From: Polaromonas sp. UBA5171
GTDB lineage: Bacteria > Pseudomonadota > Gammaproteobacteria > Burkholderiales > Burkholderiaceae_C
Direction: 5' to 3'
DNA: 64,000 bases
Assembly (NCBI GenBank): GCA_002413395.1
Contig: DHWX01000029.1
Span: 1-64,000 of the forward strand
Shown: positions 10,324 through 19,292 of the stretch, one piece after another
Position numbering within the stretch: position 1 is the first letter of the stretch
Layout: each line of letters begins with the position of its first letter
The notes under the pieces: model-generated
What the model was told of the DNA's origin: nothing
The model's database searches: none
Seen by the model: only the letters and a program-made list of their open reading frames with translations
Program-made: the position numbers and the translations under genes

Positions 10324-13029
10324 GTGAATTTTTTCAACCAACTGTTTGGCGTTTTCCTGAAATCACGTCATACCAGTCACCTGTTTCAGCGCCGAGAAAT
10401 TTTCGAGTCCCTGTCAACCGCGGGCTCGACCGGGGCGTTTCCAGACCAGTTGTCCCTCAAGCTGGTGCGCGATGCAAATGACGATCTAGCGGGCCTGCTG
10501 GCGCGGCTCGATTCCAGCAAGGACGGACTGACCGACGCCGAGGCAGACGCCATCCGTGAAAAAGTCGGCCTCAACGAGGTCGAGCACGAAAAACCCCTGC
10601 CATGGTGGCTGCACCTGTGGCTGAGCTACAAGAATCCGTTCAACCTGCTGCTGACCGCATTGGCCTTGGTGTCCTGGCTGACCGATGACATCAAGGCGGC
10701 CATTGTGATTGGCAGCATGGTGGTGATTTCCACCCTCATGCGTTTTATTCAGGAGCGGCGCTCCAATCAGGCCGCCCAAAGCCTGAAAGAGTTGGTCAGC
10801 AACAAGGCCACCGTGATCCGGCGCGATACCGCCAATCCCGCCAGTCCGGTCGAAATTCCGATCAAGCAGTTGGTGCCAGGCGATGTGGTGCTGCTGTCGG
10901 CCGGCGACATGATTCCAGCCGACTGCCGGGTCATGTCCGCCAGGGACCTGTTTGTCAGCCAGTCTGCCATGACCGGCGAATCGCTGCCGGTTGAAAAATT
11001 TCCTGAAACTAAAGGCCAGGCTGGTGGCGCGCTGGAAATGGCCAACCTGGTGTTCATGGGCACCAACGTGGTGTCGGGCTCCGCCGCGGCAGTGGTATTG
11101 GCTACCGGTAACCAGACCTATTTTGGCACCCTGGCGACGCGTGTCACCACCAGCACACGCGAGACCAATGCCTTCCAGGCGGGCGTCAACAAGGTGAGCT
11201 GGCTGCTGATCCGTTTTGCCTTTGTCATGGTGCCGATTGTGTTGCTGATCAATGGCTTCACCAAGGGCGACTGGACTGAGGCCTTTCTGTTCGCGCTGTC
11301 CGTGGCGGTCGGGCTGACGCCTGAAATGCTTCCGATGATCGTTACCTCCACCCTGGCCAAGGGCGCGGTGCTGCTGTCGCGCAAGAAAGTCATCGTCAAG
11401 CGGCTCGATGCGATCCAGAACTTCGGTGCCATGAATGTGCTGTGCACCGACAAGACCGGCACGCTCACGCAGGACAAAATCGCTCTGGCGCGCCACACCG
11501 ACGTGTTTGGGCACGAGTCCGAGCAGGTACTGGAATTTGCCTACCTCAACAGCTTCTACCAGACCGGCCTGAAGAACCTGCTGGACCGCGCCGTACTGGA
11601 GCATGTCGAGGTGCAAAAAGAACTGCGACTGGCCGAAAACTACAAAAAAATCGATGAAATTCCATTTGACTTTCAGCGTCGGCGCATGTCGGTGGTGGTG
11701 TCCGAGCGCGATGACCACCACGAGCTGATCTGCAAGGGCGCGGTCGAGGAGATGGTGGCGGCCTGCACCAGTGTGCGCGATGGCGGGCAAACCGTGGCAC
11801 TTGACGCCGCCATGCTGGAGCGGGTGCTTCGCGTCACGCGTGACCTGAACGAAGATGGCTTGCGCGTAGTGGCGGTGGCCGTGAAGGAAATTCCGCCCAG
11901 CCAACTGGTTTATTCCGTGGCCGACGAGTCAGCGCTGACCCTGATTGGCTATATCGCCTTCCTCGACCCGCCCAAGGAATCCACGGCCCCGGCACTCAAG
12001 GCCTTGGCCGACAACGGCATCACCGTCAAGATATTGACCGGCGACAATGAACTGGTGACGGCCGAGGTGTGCCGGCAGGTCGGCCTTTCGGTCGGAAGCA
12101 TCGCGATGGGCGCGCAGATTGACCGCATGGACGACGAGGCGCTGGCCGCAGCGGTTGAGACGCACACCGTCTTTGCCAAGCTCTCGCCGCTGAACAAGGA
12201 GCGCATTGTGCGCGCACTGCGCGGCAACGGCCATGTGGTTGGCTTCATGGGCGACGGCATCAACGACGCACCGGCGCTACGCGCCGCCGACATCGGCATT
12301 TCGGTGGACACGGCGGTGGATATCGCCAAGGAGGCGGCCGACATCATTTTGCTCGAACGCAGCCTGATGGTGCTTGAGGAAGGCGTGATCGAAGGCCGCA
12401 AGACCTTCAGCAACATGCTCAAGTACATCCGCATGACGGCCAGCTCGAACTTTGGCAATGTGTTTTCGGTGCTGATTGCCAGCGTGTTCCTGCCCTTCCT
12501 GCCGATGCTGCCGCTGCAACTGCTGGTGCAAAACCTGCTGTACGACATCTCGCAAATTGCCATTCCATTCGACAATGTGGATGCTGAACTGGTCAGCCAG
12601 CCGCTCAAATGGAATCCCGACGACATCCGCCGCTTCATGATCTTCTTCGGACCGCTCAGCTCGATTTTTGACATCACCACTTTCGCCGTGATGTGGTACG
12701 TGTTCAAGGCCAATTCAGTGGTGAATCAAACTCTGTTTCAGTCCGGCTGGTTCGTCGTCGGCCTGCTCACGCAAACGCTGATCGTGCACATGATCCGCAC
12801 GCCAAAAATTCCCTTCATCCAGAGCCGCGCCGCCTGGCCGCTGATGACCATGACGCTGCTCATCATGGTGGTGGGCATATTTTTGCCGATGGGCCCGATG
12901 GCCAGCTACTTCAAGCTGGAGGCGCTGCCCTTGCCCTACTTCGCCTGGCTGGCGGGTATCTTGTTGAGCTATGCGGTGCTGACGACGCTGATGAAACGCT
13001 TTTACATTCGCCGTTTTGGCTGGCAATGA
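10324..13029 (+). CDS. mgtA: Magnesium-translocating P-type ATPase
   Basis: MgtA-type (P3B) ATPases import Mg2+ across the inner membrane. The 901-residue protein shows the phosphorylation motif DKTGT with Asp376, the TGES actuator motif, MLTGD-type hinge (KILTGDN) and MGDGINDAPALR. About ten membrane segments are arranged as in MgtA/MgtB, including the LTPEMLPMIVT segment. GTG at 10324 is the start. The gene stands alone, with 477 nt upstream and a convergent penicillin-binding protein gene downstream. The N-terminal 40 residues are slightly longer than in E. coli MgtA. Confidence 0.95.
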   Translation: MNFFNQLFGVFLKSRHTSHLFQRREIFESLSTAGSTGAFPDQLSLKLVRDANDDLAGLLARLDSSKDGLTDAEADAIREKVGLNEVEHEKPLPWWLHLWLSYKNPFNLLLTALALVSWLTDDIKAAIVIGSMVVISTLMRFIQERRSNQAAQSLKELVSNKATVIRRDTANPASPVEIPIKQLVPGDVVLLSAGDMIPADCRVMSARDLFVSQSAMTGESLPVEKFPETKGQAGGALEMANLVFMGTNVVSGSAAAVVLATGNQTYFGTLATRVTTSTRETNAFQAGVNKVSWLLIRFAFVMVPIVLLINGFTKGDWTEAFLFALSVAVGLTPEMLPMIVTSTLAKGAVLLSRKKVIVKRLDAIQNFGAMNVLCTDKTGTLTQDKIALARHTDVFGHESEQVLEFAYLNSFYQTGLKNLLDRAVLEHVEVQKELRLAENYKKIDEIPFDFQRRRMSVVVSERDDHHELICKGAVEEMVAACTSVRDGGQTVALDAAMLERVLRVTRDLNEDGLRVVAVAVKEIPPSQLVYSVADESALTLIGYIAFLDPPKESTAPALKALADNGITVKILTGDNELVTAEVCRQVGLSVGSIAMGAQIDRMDDEALAAAVETHTVFAKLSPLNKERIVRALRGNGHVVGFMGDGINDAPALRAADIGISVDTAVDIAKEAADIILLERSLMVLEEGVIEGRKTFSNMLKYIRMTASSNFGNVFSVLIASVFLPFLPMLPLQLLVQNLLYDISQIAIPFDNVDAELVSQPLKWNPDDIRRFMIFFGPLSSIFDITTFAVMWYVFKANSVVNQTLFQSGWFVVGLLTQTLIVHMIRTPKIPFIQSRAAWPLMTMTLLIMVVGIFLPMGPMASYFKLEALPLPYFAWLAGILLSYAVLTTLMKRFYIRRFGWQ

Positions 13030-13203
13030 GTGAGCTGGTTTTGCATGACCGCGGCGCTTCTTCGCCGGGCGTGGAAAATAAGGGCGTGATGGACAGTCAC
13101 CAAAACAGGCACCGGGAGCCGACCCAGAATGCGGGGTTGCCAAAGGCACCGGGGCCGCCGAAAATTTGGCCAGCGCGCGTCCCGGTCGGCCGCACGGCTC
13201 GAT

Positions 13204-15567
13204 TCACTGGCCGTTGCCGCTTTTCTCCGGCACTTGCTGGATCGCACTGTCCGGAAGCGGAGCCATTGGCACAGACGGCATCTGCGGCACATGCTGGACC
13301 GGCGGAACGTCGGGAACGGGCCCCGGAACGGCAATAACTCGTGGCGGAGTTACACCTTGCGGGCCTACGGAAACGGGCGGGACGACGAGCTCTGGCGGCG
13401 CGGCAAGGATCGATGGTGAGACCGGTTCGGGCGTCGGAACGGCTTCGGGAGCCTGAGCGGGTATCGGGTCCGGCACGCTCGCCTCGTGCGGCGCGTCAAA
13501 GCGCGCGCGCGGATCAATCACCCGGGACCTCAGGGAATGCTCAAAAAAGTCGCCAACGATGGGTAGCGCACTGTGCGCGCCCTGGCCCCAGTAGTTGCTT
13601 TGCAACGTGATGCGATTGTCGTTAAAGCCGACCCAGGCACCGGCCACCAGGTTCGGGTGCATCAGAATGAACCAGCCATCGGTGTTACCCTGGGTAGTGC
13701 CGGTCTTGCCCGCCACGTCGGCCTGAATGCCAAACTGGGTACGGATGGCCACGCCAGTGCCCCGGTCGATGACGCCACGCATCACGTCCAGCAGCGTTTG
13801 CGAGGCGGCAACGGACAGGGCATGTTCCGGTGCCTTGGCCTGAAATTTTTCAAGCACCCGGCCATTCCGGTCCTCAATCTGCGTAACCAGCATTGGCTCG
13901 ATGTAGTTGCCGTTGTTGACGATCGTGCTGTAAGCCGAGACCATTTCCTTCAAGGTTACCGGGCTGGTTCCCAGCGCCAGCGATGGCACCAGATCAAGCT
14001 TGCTTTGCCGCACGCCCATGGCCTGGGCCAGCTTTGCCACCTTTGCCGGGCCAACGCTCTGCATCACCTGGGCGGTAATGATGTTGTTGGAATACACCAG
14101 GCCATCGCGCAGGCTCATGGCACGCCCGCTGGGCTCGCCGTCATCGCTGGGCCGCCAGACTGCGCCGCCTCCCAGCGGAATCTCCACGGCCTGGTCAATA
14201 AAACTATCGGTGGGACGGGCACCCTGCGCGAAGGCCACGCCATAAACGAAGGGCTTGAAGGTCGATCCGGGCTGTCTGCGGGCCTGTTGCGCATGGTCGA
14301 ACGGATCCAGGCTGAAGTCGCGGCTGCCCACCCAGGCCATCACATGGCCGTTTCTCGGATCCAGGGCCATGAAACCGGCCTGCAACCGGGTCTTGTCCCG
14401 CCGCAGCGCCAGCATGAACGCCGGGTCAGCCTGCACCTGCTTGAGGGCCTGCTCATCCGTCAGGCCCGAATCCCTTGCTGCCTTGTACTCGCGGCTTTCG
14501 CGCTCGAATGCGAGCACCATATCTTTCCTTACGGCCCACGCCCGCCGTCCCCACTCTCCGTTCGCCACGCCCTGCAGCCTGTCGGCCTGTCGCGTCACCG
14601 CCTGGTTGGCCAGTTTTTGCAGCCGCGAGTCGATGGTGGTGCGCACCACCAGCCCGTCGGCGTAGACGTTGTAGTCATTGCGGTCGGCCCAGTCGATCAG
14701 CCACCGGCGCAAATACTGCGCGAAGTGGGGCGCCGGGCCAAGCGGCTCGATTTGCCGCTCAAATTCCACCTTCAGCGGCTTTTTCTTCAGGGAATCAAGC
14801 TTCGACGCTTTCAGCTTCTGGTGCTTGACCATCTGGCTGAGAACAATGTTGCGCCGCTCCAAAGATCGCTCGGGGTTCAATACCGGGTTGTAGTAGCTCG
14901 TGCCCTTCAACATGCCGATGAGCGTTGCGCTCTCCAGCACATCCAGCTTGTCAGCCGACTTGTCGAAGTACGTGCGGGCCGCCATTTCGATGCCGTAGGC
15001 GTTGTAGAGAAAGGGTACCGTGTTGAGGTAGGTCTCCAGAATTTCGTTCTTGGTATAGACAGACTCAATTTTCAACGCCGTGATGGCTTCCTTGATCTTG
15101 CGCGTCAAGTTCTGCGCGCGGCCGATCTCCTCAGGGTAGAGGTTGCGGGCAAGCTGCTGCGTGATGGTCGAACCACCTTGAAGGTCTCCAGTGAAGGTGT
15201 GCAACGCGGCCGAGGCCGTCCGCCGCAGATCAATGCCATGGTGTTGGAAGAACCGGTGGTCCTCCGTGGCAAGCAAGGCGGCAACCACGTTGGGGGAAAT
15301 ATCGGCGAGCTTGACCCAGTCGCGGTTGGACCGCTTGAACACTGCCAGTTCCTTGTCATCTGCCGAAAGCACTATGGCAGGCTGCTCAGATTTGAACTTC
15401 CTGATATCCCCAATGCTCGGCGTGAAGGGAATCAGGACCAGGACATACAGCAGCAACAGCACCGGCAACGCAGCCAGCGACAACGCGATGCCACGCCGGG
15501 TGGGATGGCGCAGGGAACGAAGAATTTCAGCGGAAAAAGGCTTGGCACGGGCCAAGACCGTTTTCAT
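13204..15567 (-). CDS. Class A penicillin-binding protein (PBP1-type)
   Basis: This is a bifunctional peptidoglycan glycosyltransferase/transpeptidase. A short cytoplasmic tail and one transmembrane helix (about residues 28-48) lead to the GT51 domain with ATEDHRFFQHHGID and GGSTITQQLARNL. The transpeptidase domain has STFKP (SxxK), SNN (SxN) and KTGTTQ (KTG). ATG 15567 (MKTVLARAK) gives 787 residues; an upstream in-frame start at 15618 is less likely. The last 80 or so residues are a proline/valine-rich low-complexity tail after the catalytic domain. It is convergent with mgtA. Confidence 0.93.
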   Translation of the reverse strand: MKTVLARAKPFSAEILRSLRHPTRRGIALSLAALPVLLLLYVLVLIPFTPSIGDIRKFKSEQPAIVLSADDKELAVFKRSNRDWVKLADISPNVVAALLATEDHRFFQHHGIDLRRTASAALHTFTGDLQGGSTITQQLARNLYPEEIGRAQNLTRKIKEAITALKIESVYTKNEILETYLNTVPFLYNAYGIEMAARTYFDKSADKLDVLESATLIGMLKGTSYYNPVLNPERSLERRNIVLSQMVKHQKLKASKLDSLKKKPLKVEFERQIEPLGPAPHFAQYLRRWLIDWADRNDYNVYADGLVVRTTIDSRLQKLANQAVTRQADRLQGVANGEWGRRAWAVRKDMVLAFERESREYKAARDSGLTDEQALKQVQADPAFMLALRRDKTRLQAGFMALDPRNGHVMAWVGSRDFSLDPFDHAQQARRQPGSTFKPFVYGVAFAQGARPTDSFIDQAVEIPLGGGAVWRPSDDGEPSGRAMSLRDGLVYSNNIITAQVMQSVGPAKVAKLAQAMGVRQSKLDLVPSLALGTSPVTLKEMVSAYSTIVNNGNYIEPMLVTQIEDRNGRVLEKFQAKAPEHALSVAASQTLLDVMRGVIDRGTGVAIRTQFGIQADVAGKTGTTQGNTDGWFILMHPNLVAGAWVGFNDNRITLQSNYWGQGAHSALPIVGDFFEHSLRSRVIDPRARFDAPHEASVPDPIPAQAPEAVPTPEPVSPSILAAPPELVVPPVSVGPQGVTPPRVIAVPGPVPDVPPVQHVPQMPSVPMAPLPDSAIQQVPEKSGNGQ

Positions 15568-15685
15568 GATGTCAAATTTTAGGGGTGAACGCATTCTGGA
15601 AGTGTAGGATGGCAACACCAGCGCCTGGAGCAGGCTGCGGTGGCGCGGGTTGATCTATGTGTGCGCAATCTGCCGCTTTCCCGCT

Positions 15686-15823
15686 TCATTTGAAGAGCGA
15701 CAGGCAACCGCCAGGGCAGCACTCCGAGATGCGGACAAAGATGTCCGGCCCGCCCTGGCTGGGATTGATGAAGCCAAGGCCTTGGTTGTCGCTCCAGCTT
15801 TTGAGGGTTCCGTCGAATCGCAT
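15686..15823 (-). pseudogene. Truncated cold-shock-domain protein
   Basis: ATG 15823 opens a 45-codon frame beginning MRFDGTLKSWSDNQGLGFIN and continuing through an IFVRIS segment. This matches the N-terminal half of the nucleic-acid-binding cold shock domain found at the start of CSD/DUF1294 proteins in Burkholderiales, including the aromatic RNP1-like GLGFI. After IFVRIS the match stops and the frame ends at once, so most of the protein is missing. A frameshift or deletion after the RNP2 strand is the likely cause. Confidence 0.6.
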
Positions 15824-15846
15824 GGGTGAGACTGTAGCAGCGCCTA

Positions 15847-16263
15847 TTACGCCTGCCAAACCCCATACCCCAGCTCTCGCAGCGCAATCCCCAACTCCAC
15901 CTCCATGTCGCGCGCGCCTTCATACGGCATCGGGTTGTACATGGCATAAAGCCCGGGTAGCAGGCGAATGCCGTACTTCAGCACATACACATTGGCCTGA
16001 ATTCCCGCCTTGTGTTTGTCAAAACGCACATCGGGGTCCAGCCCCGTCATGCCCACATAGACAAATGGTTGGCCGAGCTGGTAGTCGGGGTTGGCGCGGC
16101 GAAAGCGCCCCACGCTCCATACCTCGTCCGACAGCTCGATCACATAGACATGGTAATGGTGGCTGCGCGGTATGCGTGGCTGTTTGGCGCGCGGCTTGGC
16201 CTGGGCCACATCAGCTGCCGCCGGCGGGCTTTCCCTTTTGGTCTTGCGGAGCGCGATGGCCAT
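15847..16263 (-). CDS. GIY-YIG-like small protein
   Basis: The 138-residue product has a basic N-terminal stretch (about 35 residues) and a core with HVYVIEL, then FVYVGMTGLDPDVRFDKHKAG. The spacing of VYVIEL, VYVGMT, the arginine and the HKAG segment resembles the start of the GIY-YIG nuclease fold, although the canonical GIY is replaced. Whether it is catalytic is unclear. It lies between the cold-shock remnant and an MFS exporter, all on the minus strand. Confidence 0.55.
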   Translation of the reverse strand: MAIALRKTKRESPPAAADVAQAKPRAKQPRIPRSHHYHVYVIELSDEVWSVGRFRRANPDYQLGQPFVYVGMTGLDPDVRFDKHKAGIQANVYVLKYGIRLLPGLYAMYNPMPYEGARDMEVELGIALRELGYGVWQA

Positions 16264-16351
16264 GGTGCCCTAAAGTATGCGTCAAACAGCTGGGCGCCTG
16301 ATTTGCTGCCAGATATCAGCTATAGATAGGAGCCGGATGAGTATCTGAGCA

Positions 16352-17569
16352 TCATTTTCGGGTTGTTTCACGCCGGTGCAGCGCCCAAGCAAAGGACATG
16401 CCCTCTGCCAGCATCACGGTGCCGCCCAGCGCGACGACTGCGCCGGTGCCGATACGCTCCATCAGGCTGGCGGCCACCACCACACCGACCGACTGGCCCA
16501 GAAACAGGAAAGAAGCGAACAGCGACACCGCCGTACCGCGCGCACCGGGGGCCATCTCAGTGGCGTTGGCCTGCATGGTGTTGTGAAACATGAAAAAGCC
16601 GAACCCCGCCAGCAGGCTGGCCGGAATGGCCGGTAGCCAGTGCGGCGTAAAGCCCACCACCAGCGACGCGAGACCCATGATGACGCCGCCCGGCAGCACC
16701 AGCCCGCGCCCGCCAAAGCGGCGAATCAAATGCCGCGCCACCGCCATGTACAGCACGCCGCCCAGGCCGAATAACGCCACGATGGCACCGGCCGCCGACA
16801 GCGACAGGCTCAAGGCCTTGTGCAGGTGCGAGGCCCATATGGCCAGCACACCAAAACCCGCCGCGCCTTCTATAAAGGCCAGCAGCAGGATGACGCGCGA
16901 CCAGGAGCCGGTGATGATGATCAGCGCCTGCTTCACAAAGCCGGGGCGCTCTGGCTGCGGGCCGGGTGCCACCACGGCGGGCGCGGCCTGCTGCCGGCGA
17001 AAATCTATATACAGCAGCAAGCCCACCACGCCGAACAGCAGCGTGAGGAAGGCAAAAGCCCAGCGCCAGCCCAGCGCGTCGGTCAGCAAACCACCGACCA
17101 TCTGGCCACCCACAATTCCCAGGGTGCTGCCCAACCCGGTGCGTGTGAGCATTTCCTGAAGCTGGTCGGACGGCACCGCGTCGCCGACCCAGGCCATCGA
17201 AAGCGGAATGAGCGCCGCCGCCCCAAGCGCCATCAACAGGCGCGCAAACACCAGCACACCCAGACTGTTGGCAAAGACGGCAAGCAGGCTGCCGACGCAG
17301 CAGCCCAGAGCGGCGAAGGTGATGACGCGGAACTTGCCGAGCCGGTCGCCCAGCGGGCCATAGAACAGCTGCGACGCGCCGTAGGTGATGGCAAAGATCG
17401 ACACCACCTGCGCGGCTTGGGCCAGGCTGACGGCAAATACGCGCGACAATTCTGGCAGCATGGCATCGCAAATTCGCTGCGCCGACATGCTGGCGAAGCT
17501 GGCCAGGGACAGCAGCAGGATGGAACGTCGCGTCGCCGCGGAAAGGGGTGCAGGGACAGTGGTGGTCAC
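16352..17569 (-). CDS. MFS transporter (drug/metabolite exporter type)
   Basis: This 405-residue protein has about 12 hydrophobic segments in two halves joined by a charged loop near residues 190-212, the major facilitator layout. The motif FYGPLGDRLGKFRV after TM2 is the MFS motif A. The family resembles DHA1-like exporters. No substrate is suggested by the neighbours. Confidence 0.88.
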   Translation of the reverse strand: MTTTVPAPLSAATRRSILLLSLASFASMSAQRICDAMLPELSRVFAVSLAQAAQVVSIFAITYGASQLFYGPLGDRLGKFRVITFAALGCCVGSLLAVFANSLGVLVFARLLMALGAAALIPLSMAWVGDAVPSDQLQEMLTRTGLGSTLGIVGGQMVGGLLTDALGWRWAFAFLTLLFGVVGLLLYIDFRRQQAAPAVVAPGPQPERPGFVKQALIIITGSWSRVILLLAFIEGAAGFGVLAIWASHLHKALSLSLSAAGAIVALFGLGGVLYMAVARHLIRRFGGRGLVLPGGVIMGLASLVVGFTPHWLPAIPASLLAGFGFFMFHNTMQANATEMAPGARGTAVSLFASFLFLGQSVGVVVAASLMERIGTGAVVALGGTVMLAEGMSFAWALHRRETTRK

Positions 17570-17742
17570 GAGCGGGAGAGATTCAAAAAGCAGAGCGTGG
17601 CTTCCATGAAGGTGGCTGCCTGTTCACGCAGCGGCTGATAGCCTTGATCGAACTGAAGTATACGGGTGAGTTTGAGCTGCTCACAGCGCAACCGTCTTCA
17701 TAATGGCACTCACAACCCGACCTCATCATCAGGAGTCATGTC

Positions 17743-18183
17743 TTGCAAAAATTGCCGCTTCTCGCCGCCCTCCTCTGCAGCCTTGCTACCGCGCAGGCCG
17801 CCGGGCCCGCCATATCCGAAGTGCCTGCCGTGCCAGCGCAGCACCCACTCGTGGGCACCTGGACCTGGACACTGCCCGGTAAATCATGTACTGAAACCTG
17901 GCAAGTCCGCGCAGACGGCACCCGGCTCGGCACCAGTGGAGAAGAGACCACACAGGCAGATTACGACATACCTCCGATTCCCGGCCTGCTGGGTTTTTAC
18001 AAACTGGTGGAAACGGTTACCCAATCCAACGGCAAGCGCGACTGCTCGGGCGACTTGCATGAAACGACGGGCAACAGCGTGACGCAGTTCATTCAGTTCA
18101 GCCCAAAACGGGACCAGCTCGTCGTCTGCAGGGCCGAGTCGCTGAAGGCCTGCTATGGACCCTTGAAGCGGGTGCCGGGGTAG
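17743..18183 (+). CDS. Small secreted protein of unknown function
   Basis: TTG 17743, placed after the AGGAG at 17731-17735, opens a 146-residue protein with a clear signal peptide (MQKLPLLAALLCSLATAQA). The mature part begins HPLVGTWTW, a Trp/Gly segment like that of small beta-barrel proteins, and holds several cysteines that could form disulfides in the periplasm. An ATG at 17738 lies in another frame with an unlikely product. I do not recognise the family. Confidence 0.65.
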   Translation: MQKLPLLAALLCSLATAQAAGPAISEVPAVPAQHPLVGTWTWTLPGKSCTETWQVRADGTRLGTSGEETTQADYDIPPIPGLLGFYKLVETVTQSNGKRDCSGDLHETTGNSVTQFIQFSPKRDQLVVCRAESLKACYGPLKRVPG

Positions 18184-18385
18184 CACTTTTCAGCATGCGC
18201 GGGTCTTTCAACGGGCCATGCAAATACAGGTCCAGCACATTGCCTATGACGCTTTGCCAGGCCAGTCCTTGAAGAAGCATGACCGGGCAAGCCACCCCCC
18301 ATCGGTCAGACCGAGGCGCTGCAATCCGTTTCATGGGTGGTCATTCAGGGTGAACGGCAAACCGGTGGCCATGCGAGCCGCCCGC

Positions 18386-19252
18386 TCATTCATGCTGGGC
18401 GGCTCCCCATGCCATGATGATGCGATGCAATTGTTCAACGCCATCCGTCAGTGCCGCCGGACCCGGTTGCAGAATTTCGGAAGACTTGATCTCGAACAAT
18501 TGGCGATTTTTGACGGCGTTAACGTTCTCCCAGCCGTGTCGTGCCGCCACATGCGCAGGATGGAATTTGCGGCCGCACCAGGAGCCAAAAATGATATCGG
18601 GATTGCGCCACACAATCTCGCTGCCGTCGGCAATGATGCGGTCCCTGCCCATGGCCTTGGCGGCGAGTTCAGGAAAGCAGTCGTCACCACCGGCGATGCC
18701 GATCAGCTCGGAGACCCAGGCAATGGCGCTGATATGCGGCTCGTACCACTCTTCAAAATACACGCGCGGACGACGCTTGAGCGTGGCCGCGGCCTGCTCA
18801 ATCGCCAGCAAGCGGTTTTGCATGGTCTGAATCAGCGCCAGGCCATGCTCGGCCTGCCCGACCATGGCGGCGAGCTGGTACAGCATCGAAAATATTTCCG
18901 CCACGCTGCGCTGGTTGAAGATGGTGACCTGAATGCCGGCACGAATCAGTTGCGCCGCAATGTCGGCCTGCAGGTCAGAAAAGCCAATCACGCAATCAGG
19001 CTGCAAGGCCACAATCTTGTCGATCCTGGCGCTCAGATAGGCGCTGACCTTGGGGTTTTCCTCGCGCGCACGCGGCGGCCGCACGGTGTAGCCCGAAATG
19101 CCCACAATGCGGCGCTCTTCACCCAGCAGATACAGCCACTCGGTCGGCTCTTCAGTCAGGCAGACGATGCGCTGCGGGCCCCAGTCACGGGTTGTGGCTG
19201 GGGAGTCTTTGCTGGCGACCAGCATTCGCCAAGTGCCCGCTATTTCAGTCAT
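18386..19252 (-). CDS. Cobalamin-binding protein, BtuF/FepB superfamily, no signal peptide
   Basis: The 288-residue protein has the two-lobe periplasmic-binding-protein pattern of type III (BtuF-like) proteins: RIVCLTEEPTEWLYLLGEE, the link helix region, and an FEEWYEPHISAIAWVSELIGIAGG stretch typical of cobalamin-binding members. Unlike a standard BtuF it starts MTEIAGTWRM with no hydrophobic leader, so export is doubtful. It lies 40 nt downstream of the btuB-like receptor gene on the same strand and is therefore under the same cobalamin riboswitch. No BtuC/BtuD permease genes are nearby. Confidence 0.8.
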   Translation of the reverse strand: MTEIAGTWRMLVASKDSPATTRDWGPQRIVCLTEEPTEWLYLLGEERRIVGISGYTVRPPRAREENPKVSAYLSARIDKIVALQPDCVIGFSDLQADIAAQLIRAGIQVTIFNQRSVAEIFSMLYQLAAMVGQAEHGLALIQTMQNRLLAIEQAAATLKRRPRVYFEEWYEPHISAIAWVSELIGIAGGDDCFPELAAKAMGRDRIIADGSEIVWRNPDIIFGSWCGRKFHPAHVAARHGWENVNAVKNRQLFEIKSSEILQPGPAALTDGVEQLHRIIMAWGAAQHE

Positions 19253-19292
19253 GGTTATACCTTTTCAAGCAGGCGTTCACGGCAAATTGACG

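Noticed and set aside
10486..11904. 472-codon minus-strand frame
   Set aside because: It is the antisense shadow of mgtA; the product is rich in His/Gln/Gly as expected for such frames.
13573..15582. 669-codon plus-strand frame
   Set aside because: It is antisense to the class A penicillin-binding protein, has no family features, and reflects high G+C codon structure.
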